Origin: Ceratodon purpureus
Taxonomy: Eukaryota > Streptophyta > Bryopsida > Pseudoditrichales > Ditrichaceae
Direction of reading: 5' to 3'
Length of the DNA: 64,000 nucleotides
Assembly (NCBI GenBank): GCA_014871385.1
Contig: CM026426.1
Location: 71,373,377-71,437,376 of the forward strand
Of this stretch, positions 46,401-57,011 are shown piece by piece (the first letter of the stretch is position 1; each line of letters opens with the position of its first letter). The notes under the pieces are model-generated. The model was not told the origin of the DNA. It was given only the letters and a program-made list of their open reading frames with translations, and did no database searches. Position numbers and translations under genes: made by a program.

Positions 46401-47890
46401 GGCGTTCGCTATTTCTGTTCCCTTCCGCGGCGGTCACGCGAGACAGGGCCCACGGCGCGAGACCCTTCTTTCGCTCCAGAATTCTTTCCGTCGCTCCCCC
46501 CTCTCGCGATCCGTGCCCGGGCTCAGGATGCCACGTCGGACCCCGTCTCGAAGCCCTCCTGCCACGTCCGCATCCTCCACCTTGTCTCGTCTCGGAACCC
46601 AGAAAGACGAGACACCCCCTGCATGGGCTGTCTCGCGAGACAGCCTCATGGCAGCATGGCCCATGGGCATGCATGGAGATTTTCATCCATCCGAGACGGA
46701 CAGAATTCGTCACGTCCTGTCGAATGACCTTCCACGTTTTAGGGTATGATGTCTCATTTTCGTGGGTGTCACTTCTGCTTTCTCCTGTCACTTCTGCTTT
46801 AGTCTGTCTCGTCGGAGCTATTTCGGGTGTTGAGGTGATGATGGGGTTCTGTGGGTGGACATCATGCGCCGTCTCTTGCAGCCTTTTCCTCAATTTTGAT
46901 TTCTGAGGTTTTATAGGTGTGATGATGGCGTCTCCCCCCTGCTCTGTGTATAGATTGGCAGCCTCCTGGAAAAACGGACTCATTTTATGCCATTGCCTGA
47001 GGAGAGTTGCGAGAGTTGTCTCGTGGGGTGGTGAGAGTGTTCCCTCGAGAGGAGGTGCGAGGGTTTATATGCGCGCGTTGTCGAAGTTTGCTAATTTCTC
47101 TGCCAATTTCTCTCCGTTTCCTTCTCCGCTGTCTCGCGCCATTCTTAGATGTGTTCCGCTTAGTGTTTGTGAGGTGGAGAGTGTTGTGCGAGAGGCGCTT
47201 TCATGGGCGGAGAGTGTTGTGATAGAGTTTGAGAGTGTTGTGAGAACTAAGGAGTCGGAGTCTATTGCTGGAGCCGCGATCCAGGAGTTTGTGCGATTTG
47301 CTCGGAGGAGGAGTGCAGAGGCAATTTCGCAGAGACAATCGAGGTATGTATACGTTGATCATCTTCTATGTGTTTGTTTTTATGGTGTTCCGGAGAGATG
47401 AGAGCGATTTTGTTGCCGGAGTTTGTCACAGAGATTAGTTTTAGGGTTTAGTAGTCATACGTCACGACGTTCTGGGGTTTAGGGTTTAGGATAGACATGT
47501 CTCGTGGAATAGTGTTCAGGTGTATCTTGTCTGCGGTCGTTGTGGGTGGGCTCGCTGATAATGTCGACATGAAATGAGGACGACGATGTCGCCCCCGTTA
47601 CAGGAGTGTCTTGCGTTGGAATTGGGAGGGAGTTCCTGAGGATACCAATTTTGTGCATAGAATCTTAATTTCTGCCCCGATTCGTCGTTCATGTTTTGCC
47701 GAGACAAGGATCCGTCGTAGAGGCTCCTTCCTGTCGTCCACAGTTCCTGCCGAATTCATTGCGCACGGTTTTCGCTTCGCAGCTGTCTCGCAGTCTCGCC
47801 CCTGTGTCTGTGTCTCGGAAGGCCTTATAAACTTCGCATCCAGGTTACTAACCTCCGGCCATGTTTGTTTTAGGTTCAAGTTAGCGAGAC

Positions 47891-50800
47891 ATGGCTCCCG
47901 AGTACAGGAAGAACCTCCAGATCACGGACGATGGCGTCACGGAGGTCCACGAAAGCGACAAGAAGTTGTTCACGGAACACTATACATGGGAGGAGTGGAA
48001 GAGTTTGCTCCTGGAGTGTCATAGCGCGCCGGTGATGTTAGGACGTCGATTGTTCTGCTGCAAGCACGAATGCCGTGGCAAGAATGGGGAGCCCATGTGT
48101 GCTCAGAAGGCGCGTCTGAATACTCATAGGTGGCACGGGTGCCTCCTAAATGTCGACGCGAACGGTAACGTCATCCTGGAGAAGATGTACCCGAATCTGC
48201 TTGAGAAGAACGTTACCATTGACAAGCTGCAAGCGGGTATCTCGCCCCAGAAGTTGGTGGGGGACTACGTGAACGAGACACAAGCTATGTTGCGTCGAGG
48301 TGAGCCGGTTAAATTCCAACAAGGCGTCCCTGCGATTCGTGGTCCGAGTGGTAGATCGCCGAAGAAGCAGACGAAGAAACCCATGAAGGCCGAGACAAAA
48401 ACTGTCCCTGATAGATTGGCTGTGAGGACTTATGATATGATGCTGAGCAGTTCAGATTCCGAGGCAGAGGCAGACAGTGACTTTGAGGCCTCGGACTCGC
48501 CCGTGGTGGAGTGAAAACCCCATAATAGGCCCCCGTTCATCGCCAATCCCGAGACGGCACCGACGCCTGCTGTTGTCCCTATCATCCTCTCACCTCCCCG
48601 GCGAGACACAACTGCAGGCGAAGACGACACCACGGGAGCTGTACCTGATACGTTTGTCGTTGTTCCTCAGGCAGGATTCCCTCCTCGACCGCGAGACAAA
48701 CATGGACGAGATTTGGCGACGAGGGCTTATAAGCCGGTGAAGGAACCCGAGGACAGGGAGTTTAACTCTCGGAAAAACAAAGGCAAGACAACCCCGGCAC
48801 AGAAGATCCCACCGGCAAGGACCGAGACAAACACGACGGCAGCGAAGCGACCGAAACCATCGGACAAGAAACCGCCATCCCCAATCCGGGACGAGACACC
48901 CGGATACGCCTCGGATACGTCTCAGATACGTCTCGGATACGGCTCTGATACGCCCGTCTCCACTCCCACTGTCCACACAGAGGATACTGGAGCGGAGGCT
49001 ATGGTGGTCGACGAGGCCCCGATGGAGGTTCCCCTGAGCCCAATGTCCGCCTTAATGCGAGACAAGGAGAAGGTTGTGGAGGAGGCTCAAGAGGCAGCGG
49101 AGTCCCTATTCATACTAGATCCAATTCGCCAGCCCGAGACACGCTTGGGACACACGGGGCTCACCATCCTAATGGATTACGGGCTTTTTGGGGAAGAGAG
49201 GGAGTTCCACACGTGGGACAGGGGAACTCTTCGGACCAGACTGGGGGAGTTCTTGAAGAAGGAGGGGCGCGAGACAATCATCTCGCTTACCTACTTCCGA
49301 TTCCAGAAGTTGAATCGAAAGGTACGACATCTCCTCCCTGGAGTTCTCAATTTATTTATTTTATAATAACTTGTATTTGTCGTTAATATGTTGCGATATT
49401 TTCATTCTTCTTCGTCTATCTTTCATACTTGTCTCGCACTTCAATCTGTGCGTCAAGGTTGCTAACGGGGAAGGACTGCCGTACTCTCTGAATTGCAGAA
49501 TTCTCTATACTCCGAGAGAGATAGCGGTCTAGCGGCAGATCTTTCTGAAGTGTTGGACACCGGGGAAATGTCCGAGACAGAGATAAACCGTCTCGCGAAC
49601 GCCTCCATGGACTACTACGTCAATGTCCACGACTGGAAGAAACACGAGGAGGCCGTAGATGCCCAGCGCCTTCATAACGCTAGTCTGAAGGAGAAATTCA
49701 TCGCGGACAGGGTTGCAGCGTGGGAGGAGTCCAAGGCTGAGGAGTTGGAGGAAGTGTCATGGGGTTGGAATCCCCAGTACCACATATGCGCGAAGAACCC
49801 CGCTGTCTCGGAGAGGCTACCTCCCATGCCCTAGAAGCACAACGAAATGGAGGCGCGAGACGTGGTCAAGGCACTCGGTACGAGACGGACGCTGCCAATC
49901 GGAGCAGGTCTGGAGCCAAAGATCATTCGCGTTTTCCTCCTCGTCGACAATATTCGGTACAGGTCAGTACAGTGTACTTGTTTATTTTTATTTTTTCGTC
50001 CTGAGGTACTTTATTCAATTCAACCTAATTTTAAAAAAATAAAAACGTCACAAGCCCCTCATATTTTCCTCGTCCTCTGGTATACCAGCTCAGCGGACCC
50101 ACTGCAAGGAGCACTGGACAAAAGTGTCCAGGAGAAGTTGTCTTCGCCTGGAGCTCTAGACACAGCAAGGTGTCTCGTTCAAGCCGCTGGGAGTACACTA
50201 TTCGCTGCTGACCCAGTCGCCGAGACGGAGACATCGGACGCCATTACAGCAGCATGCATGTCCCTCCAGAGCGGTGTCTCGGATGCCCTGCAGGCGTGGC
50301 TCCTGACAGTCCAGGCTCGGGCACTGGAAGACTTTGCAGCTTCCGAAACGGAGTCCTTCATGACGGCGTGGCAGTTGACGGCGCCCGTCTCGGAAGAGGT
50401 ATTCCTAGAGTGCTTGAAGATTTTGCGACGAGCATTAAGTCGACGGGAGGACCTAGATCTCCGTTGGATCCCTCTTGCGGATGGTAAGTTCATATCCAAC
50501 ACAGAGGCCATGTTCTGATGTCTTGTAGTAAGAATGTCTCGGAAACAGTTCAGTGGTTCCGAAGCTAACGGCGTGGACCCTGTATGCAGAGCCGGCCTGG
50601 GCCTCTGGTTTGCTCGGTGCGTTGTCAGTGCGCACTTTCTTGAATGATGTCGCTCAAGACCGGTGGTCCGCTGCCGAGACGGCTGTTGACGGGGTTTCGC
50701 GAGACAGGTTGGTGTATGGCCACTTGAACGTTCATGGTCACCAGATACCTGTCGACAAACCTGCACAAGAGTCCGAAGGGACCGAGACAGCGAGCCCTTC

Positions 50801-52686
50801 ATCCCCATACCACAACGATATGAATGAGGTTGTTGACCTGGCCTCCGTGGATTCGCCTCGCCGGTACGAGAGCCCGCGAAAGGAGACTGCCTCATTCGAG
50901 ACACTGGCATCCGCGAAACCGAGAGGTGAGTGTCCCGGAACATGGACCCAAGAATTGTGAGACGGGTTCAGTTCCCTGCCATTGGGCGATGGCATTCCCT
51001 CTGCATCCCAGATGGACTGTTTCGGATTCTCGCAATTACTTTCTTGCACACCAACTCATCATACAGTGTCTAGAGGGACATTAATTAACGGAGGTTGCAA
51101 TATTGTGTCTTTACTAGACGCAGTGGCAGCGTCCGAGACAGTAGTCGAGGAGGACAACGAGCTCGAGTCAGACGAGGGACACTCCTCTGGAATTGGGTCA
51201 CGAGAGGAAGGACTCAAGATTTGAAACCTCGACTTTGGCGCACCAATACTGCCGAGTAAATTGAAACCGGGGAGCCACTGGATTTTTAAATTCATGGACC
51301 CTGCCAAGCCTGTTCCGAACACAATGGAGCCCCCGAAGGATTTCAAGACGGAGCTTGTCTCGGAGGGAGTACAGATGGATTGGAAGGCAGTGCTTGGCGT
51401 ATTGATGATTCCATTCCACGTTGGGTGCTTTATGTAAGTTCTTAAGTTTGTGAATGGCATGTTTTATTAGTCATGGTATGTTTAGGCTCGTTGTGTCCAT
51501 GTTTTTTATTCTTGAAAATGTTTCGCGGTGTCATATTCTTGAAAATGTTTTGAGATCATGTTCCTATAGCGCTATCTAAGTCGTACCCTGTCTCGGATCT
51601 AACATGATCACTGTCTCGTATTTCAGGCAAGGGCATGTGGACGAGACGGAATATGGGGATTACATCATCTACTTTGGTAACGACCCACGGATTGCCGTGA
51701 AGATCCCTGTCCTGGTCCAAGAGTGGGAGTACGTACTCAGACCACAGGCGTGCATGATTGGGCCATTCGTGGACCTCCTCCTTCGGCACTTGGTTTTGAG
51801 ATCGCCGGACAACGTCGCGAGACAGTACGTGGTGGCAGAATCCAACGTCAATACTGTCTTGGCTGCGCACATCCTGGAGTGCAACGGGGATTGGGAATGG
51901 CTGGGGAGTTTCGGATTCCAGTGGCTCTCAGGTTGCAATGGCGGGGAGAACACGTTGGTGATCCCTTATTGCGATAAGGATCACTGGACCCTGTTTGTTG
52001 TGGAGCAAGACATGACATATCACCTTGGATCGCTCCTCCACATACACGACACGGAGGCTCAAGACAACTTCGTCACGTTGGTGCACATCGCGTGGGCGAG
52101 CTCCAAGGGAATTGTTGCGGGATCGTAGGACTGGTGGAAGGTAGTGTCTCGCGGATGTATCTCGCTCAAGGCCTCGAACCAGAAGGAGTCATGGGAGTGC
52201 GGTTATGCGATGAGTTTCCAGTTCTGGCAATACATGGTCACCCGTGGATCTGCTTGTCGTTTCCCGAAGCCTGCGGAGAAAATGAAGAAGGAGCGGTGGT
52301 TGAAATGGACTGGGCAGCAAATGCAGTTGTGGTTCATTGAGCAGCTGTACATCGAGACAGCCCGTGCGGACGACAGATTACCGAGACCGAGGATCTGCAG
52401 GACTAGTTTGCAGGATTTGCCTAACCTGATGGAGGTGGATATCGTTGTCCCGGACTATGTCACAGTTAAAGGCGGGGTCCAAGTGTTCGGTATTTCGCCT
52501 GCGATGTCTCGGACCGGGTACACCGTGGATGCGTTCCACATCCGTGAACCACGATCACCAACTTCCGAGGAGGAGGAGGACACAAAGAAGAGGCTCGGAA
52601 GCGCCACCAAGTCCAGGAAGTCTAAGCGTGAGAAATTCGAGAAGATGATGCACTCTCCTTCAGGCTCGGCGAGACGACGGCTGTAG
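47891..52686 (+). pseudogene. MULE accessory gene with C-terminal Ulp1/C48-like domain
   Basis: Six exons with GT-AG introns in phase: 47891-49321, 49499-49962, 50089-50483, 50590-50925, 51118-51433, 51627-52686. They sum to exactly 4002 nt, or 1334 codons. ATG at 47891 follows a good context. Exon 1 has a Cys/His cluster (FCCKHECRGKNG, CAQKARLNTHRWHGC) and a Lys/Ser/Asp-rich linker. Exon 6 has the protease pattern: IPYCDKDHWTLFVVE with the catalytic His, HIHDT, and Gln/Cys in NQKESWECGYAMSF. The usual Asp-Ser after the His appears as Gly-Ser (YHLGSLL). A basic Ser-rich tail ends the protein. In-frame stops are at 48512 (TGA), 49832 (TAG), 51222 (TGA) and 52126 (TAG), each one C-to-T step from CGA or CAG; there are no frameshifts. 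Such domains cleave SUMO-like conjugates. Confidence 0.75.
48901..48955 (+). repeat. 11-bp tandem repeat (CGGATACGTCT)
   Basis: Five units of cggatacg(t/c/g)ct with few changes, inside exon 1 of the accessory gene. Eleven is not a multiple of three, so each unit shifts the translated phase. The unit contains or neighbours the GTCTC word. Confidence 0.85.
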
Positions 52687-53276
52687 ACTGCGTTTTTTTT
52701 TTTGGGCAAGACAGGCAGGAGACTTGTACAGGACTGCTGAGTACATATTACCAGTTTTGGGGATGGGAGCGAGACATAGAGTTGTAGAGATGTAGTGCAG
52801 AGTTGAAGGACACAATGACAGTGTATAGATGAATGGTATAGTTCGAGACAGTCCAAGGAAGGGGAGTGACTGTCTCGCCTCTCGTTTGTAGTGGACTCGC
52901 TGTGAGTAGTTGAGAGCTCAGTAACTCGTATGTGGGATGCTTGGCTCACAGGGGTCGGAGAGGAAAGAAGAAATTTTTTTGTACAAAATTTTCCACGGGA
53001 AACCGTGTGACGTATAATTAGAAAACGGAAGATTCTTTTACATACAATACTTGTCTACATTGCGCATGAAAGAGTATCGATAATTTCTAAACTTCTATCC
53101 GAGACAGAACTTCAAAAAATTCGCTACAACACAATCTAGAGCTACAGTTTACGAAGTGCTAATGGTCCTAACATCCTCCTTGACCTAGTGGGGTTCCAAG
53201 GGGTGAGACACATGCCAACGTATGTAAGGGACTCGTAGTCGACCCTGTCTCGTCTCGAGACAGTTGGTGTTCGGGA
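52687..53276. other. Spacer between convergent MULE genes
   Basis: No gene. Probably the 3' UTRs of the two convergent genes. It contains many CGAGACA/TGTCTCG copies, including the compact inverted cluster TGTCTCGTCTCGAGACAG at 53246-53263. Confidence 0.5.
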
Positions 53277-53525
53277 CTACCCGCCAAAGTATTGTCTTGG
53301 TTTAGGGTACACGTCCACCTGATTCCGTTTCGCACAGCTCATTCTCCGAGACGACAATGCTATATCATATGATGCCTCCAAAAACAATTGCTCCAGTACC
53401 TCTAAAGCGTCGGCCTCCAATTCCTGGAGATCACAGCAGTCTATGGCACCCGAGACAAGCCCCTCTGGATGAACTCCCGGGACTGGGTCTTCCCTCCCAT
53501 TGAAGAAGTTAACGTTCATGGACTC
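53277..53525 (-). CDS. Small ORF downstream of the MULE transposase
   Basis: An ATG near 53525 opens about 83 codons (MESMNVNFFNGREDPVPG; LQELEADALEVLEQLFLEASYD; end QYFGG). A Leu/Glu-rich helix is visible. It could be a last exon of the transposase gene, a separate small protein, or chance. No family is recognised. Confidence 0.3.
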   Translation of the reverse strand, partial: ESMNVNFFNGREDPVPGVHPEGLVSGAIDCCDLQELEADALEVLEQLFLEASYDIALSSRRMSCAKRNQVDVYPKPRQYFGG

Positions 53526-53714
53526 CATTCTGCGAACCCAAGTTCTACGCCAAACGCGAACTACGAAAACTGATACCCCGTGACTATGAATCCCACTCAA
53601 CACTAGCAGATATAAAAGAAAGTACAAGTGGTGGCAGGTATACTTATAGGTATAGATCCCGCTGTCTCGATCCGAGACACATCAACTATAGAATTCCGAG
53701 ACAGGGACGTGGGG

Positions 53715-55290
53715 TCACTCCTGCGTGGATCTGGGCGGACGTCCGACGCGTCCCCCGTCGAGGAAATCCCTATTCCGTTTCAGCGAGTTCGGCTTGTTCG
53801 GGTCATTCCTCTCAAATCTTGGGGCGTCTCGCTCCGTTGGATGAAGGAGACCGGCTAGAATCCTCCTTTCCATGGCAGCGTGTCTCGTATTCATCTCTGC
53901 CAATTCCGCCGCCAAGTGCTTCTGAATGATATAGTGTCTCGCAGCTCGTTCTGTGATTTCTCTTCCCGTTTCGTCTATGATGCGCTTCATTCTTGCCACC
54001 TCGTCTTCTTGTCTCGGTGGAGGGTCGTCCGTGGGCACTTCCTGTGTCTCGCTGTTGGCATTCCAGTCTTCGGGCACATCCTGCGACGGTCCGGTTTCAG
54101 TCTCGCTTGGAATTCCCGGTCCCGGGGGATTTAGGAGAGCCGAGACACCGCCTAGCTTGGTACCGTACAGTGTCCCGCAGACCTTCACAACCGTCCCGTC
54201 GGCAAGGTCAGGCCTCATTACCCGAAGAACCTTCAGCTGATGTTTGCAAAGATTTCCTTTCTCGGCCCATACACATTCGCAAACAGCCCACACGGTATCG
54301 GGGTTGTACACAGCGTATCTATTGTGGGCTCGCTTGGACGACGTGACTATGGCGGGGTCACCGAGTCGAGACGGCAGCGAGACAGAGGAGTCCGGGATCT
54401 TGTTCGCCGATATAATAAAGTTTCTAACGATCTGCTCTGCCTTCTTGTTCGGTATGAAGCCATTCTCCTTCATGTACTGGTTGTAGTCGTATTTTGTTAC
54501 GACGTCGTTTGTGAGCTCGTGAATGAGCCAATCGAGACGCCCTCCATCCAACCGACTCTTGTCGGCCTTCAGAGTGGCCTTTGTGTGTCCATGATATGAC
54601 TCAATCCCTGCGTTAGTGTCTTGACCAGCATGCGGCATGTGCCTGTTCCCTGTCACCCACATTTTGGGCTTTATCATCCAGTTCTTTTCAATGTACGCCC
54701 AGAATGCAGCAGCGCCGGACACCAATGTCTTCAGTCTCGCGAACCTAGCCTTCACGTAGTCCAAGACGGACAACCTCGAATCGGGAGACTCCTCGATGTA
54801 CATGAGCGCTCCCATTTCCCGCAGCGCCCACGCTCTGGTGATTATCCCTTTAATTTTGGCACAGGCGTTCTTTTGCCAGGCCCGCCTCACATGCCAGAGG
54901 AATAAGAATACTTTAATCTTGGGCCATACCAACCTATGAAACGCACGAGACATATCAGAGGGACAGAAATGGAGATGCAGTATGTGTGATGGGGAATCAC
55001 GAGACACTAAGTGGAACGGTATGTCACGAGACAGCTTGCAAGTCGGCAAATCACAAGACAATACGCAGAAAGAGATATCAAAATACGTACATTATGGCGT
55101 TAATCTCAGCAAATGCATCATCGACAATGAATGCAATCAGGAGCCACTCTGGCATCTTCGAAACTAGCTTCTGCTTGATTGCGGTGAGCCAGGGAGTGAT
55201 GTCTTTCTCTTTTGTGGATTGCGCGATAATGAAAGCAACCGGGACTCCATTCCGCCACTTGTCGAACAACATCAGAGTGTACAGAGGATA
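53715..55290 (-). pseudogene. Mutator-like transposase, C-terminal two thirds
   Basis: Two exons: 55290-55091 (200 bp, acceptor CAG before it, GTACGT donor after) and 54933-53715. Exon 1 begins YPLYTLMLFDKWRNGVPVAF and reaches the second catalytic Asp segment (FIVDDAFAEINAI). Joined through ATG it continues WPKIKVFLFLWHVRRAW, the canonical MULE order. Then come the conserved GQDTNAGIESYHG segment, a SWIM zinc motif (VCECVWAEKGNLCKHQ) and a charged coiled-coil tail (ITERAARHYIIQKHLAAELA) ending in a basic patch. The exon frame is open without stops. Exons with the first catalytic Asp and the N-terminal DNA-binding domain are missing; an LTR-like sequence starts 23 bp upstream of exon 1. Confidence 0.88.
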
Positions 55291-55312
55291 CTGCAAGAGC
55301 GAGACAGATGTC

Positions 55313-56092
55313 TGTCGGAACACGGAAACACAACTAACATCCGGATAACACCCCGATTGGGCGTAAACTTCCGTATTGTCACTTAGTTCCGAGTATCGTC
55401 CAGGGATTCAATAGTGTTTCACCAAGTAGTTACTTCTAATCATTCCGAGCCTTGCCACTGCTCGGATAGTGTCTTCGGAACGTAACTCCTTGACTATCTC
55501 TCTCTCTCTTTCTCTTTCTCATCAGGTGTTTCGTCCACAAACCCCAACGTCTCGGATCAGTTACCGTCTCACAACTGTCCTAGAATACTCTGGCCAGCAG
55601 GTCACACAGACGATCCTCTCCGATCCGTAAGACTACAACGACAAACCAATCCGGATCTGGGAGAACCAGGATCCGATTATCTCTAGGCGACCCGTACCAC
55701 GTTCCGACTCCCCCTCTCACTGTGCACGGAACCTCTTCAGAAGTTCAGGGAGCCCGACCAAGTAATCCTTGATCCGCTCGACCCTAGCGACGGCTATTCC
55801 GTATGAGGTTGGTTTGGGGATGGAACAGTGAGGCTTCACTCCTACGACAATCCGCTAAATCTTTCCGCTCAATCCCATTACCTTTCCGGTTCGGGCCTCG
55901 TCACAACTCCCATCACCTTCCTATCCGAGCTACAGCGGAACTCTCGTATCCTTCCCGGATAATTCACACTTAGCGGGAAATCACGCACAATACTTGCAAA
56001 ACACGAATACTTTACTGATAAGGAATATAGGGAGAAAACTGCTTCCGGGCCACGCATATCCAAAACTGCTTCCGGGCCACGCATCCTTGACA
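55313..56092 (-). repeat. Probable LTR inserted at the MULE edge
   Basis: The segment starts TGTCGGAACACGG and ends CCTTGACA, so both ends carry TGTC/GACA as LTR ends do. On the minus strand it follows directly from a gypsy RT fragment (56098-56239), compatible with a 3' LTR in minus orientation. The flanks ATGTC and GGTAG are not a target duplication, and there is no polypurine tract. A 23-bp direct duplication (aaaactgcttccgggccacg and three more bases) lies near its right end, about 56035-56085. Confidence 0.45.
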
Positions 56093-56097
56093 GGTAG

Positions 56098-56239
56098 TCA
56101 GCGTTGGATAAGGCCTTCTTCAGCTCCTCGAATGCCTGCTGTCTCCGTTCCGTCCACAAAAACTCTTCTTCCTTCTTTAACAGTTCCGTTAATGGGGCTG
56201 CCAATTTGGCGTACGCAATAATAAACCTTCTATAGTAAC
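56098..56239 (-). pseudogene. pol: Gypsy RT connection-domain fragment
   Basis: The minus strand reads YYRRFIIAYAKLAAPLTELL, then FLWTERRQQAFEELKKALS, the standard Ty3/gypsy segment between RT and RNase H. It is about 47 codons long and is cut off on both sides. It differs clearly from the 6.3-kb element, so it is from another family. Confidence 0.8.
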
Positions 56240-56323
56240 CGACGCATTAGGAGCAGTTTGGGGTCTCCAACGGGCCTTTTCCATGCTTTCCGTGCCAAAG
56301 TTTTGGGCATGCCCGTGCACTTT

Positions 56324-56352
56324 ACCTGCTGGCGCCAACTGTGCCAGCAGGT
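56324..56352. repeat. Perfect 10-bp hairpin ACCTGCTGGC/GCCAGCAGGT
   Basis: Ten paired bases around a 9-base loop (GCCAACTGT). Each arm contains the GCCAGC motif typical of the surrounding element. Confidence 0.8.
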
Positions 56353-57011
56353 CGCCAAAAGCGAGCCAAATCGCGAATGGGGGGGTCCGGCCAATGGTCG
56401 CGCAGGAAGGCTTCCCTCCCCCGCGCGTGTAGTCCCGCAGGTCGAGAACGGAGCCTCTTCGCGCACGGAATTCGAGCATTGCAGAAGGGTGTCAGCGGTG
56501 GTGGGCTTTATGAACGCCTGCGAAACTGACTCCACAGGCCACCTACCGAAATCGAATTGCCGCTCCCCCTTTGAGATGCAACGTGCACAAGGTGTTGATG
56601 TCGAAATGCTGCCAACGGTCATTCCGAACCTCATGCGTTCCCCTGAGAGAGTTGTCGTTGTTGCGTTGTCAAGCAGGATGGAGCGGTGGAGGCCTCCAAA
56701 GGCTGGGTGAAGTTGTTCGATTTGGGTTGTGGGTGGTCACGCATTGTGCAGTAGAGATTTAGGGTTTAGCTGTAGTGGTCTTCCAACGCTGCCAGCGGTC
56801 TGCCATCCACATAGGTTGGAGAGAGTACCTGAGTTGGGAATTGGGGTTTCGGGATGAGGTTTTAGGGTAGGTCGTACCTTGGTTGCGAGGCCGTGGACGC
56901 AGGTTTCAGCCGTTCGTGATGGCGGAGGGTTTGTTGACAGCGTGTAGTTCTGGCGGATGATGACAGCGACGACACCATTTGTAAGTTTTTGAGTTCACAG
57001 TCGAAAATTTC

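Larger units (their letters stand above)
46400..55312. mobile_element. MULE-type DNA transposon with Ulp1-like accessory gene
   Basis: Contains a minus-strand Mutator-like transposase (53715-55290, upstream exons missing) and a plus-strand six-exon gene ending in a C48-like protease domain, in convergent arrangement. It is flooded with CGAGACA/TGTCTCG. Ends are defined only by where the motif density stops: about 46.4 kb on the left and the LTR-like insertion at 55313 on the right. I found no terminal inverted repeats. Kaonashi-type and VANDAL MULEs pair a transposase with Ulp1-like or other accessory genes. Confidence 0.7.

Noticed and set aside
47891..52686. Programmed stop-codon readthrough or codon reassignment in element genes
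   Set aside because: The galactosyltransferase reads normally, stops of all three kinds occur and each is one transition from CAG, CGA or CAA; decay is simpler.
55313..56092. Complete solo LTR with target-site duplication
   Set aside because: The ends look right, but the five-base flanks ATGTC and GGTAG do not match, so only a probable LTR is called.
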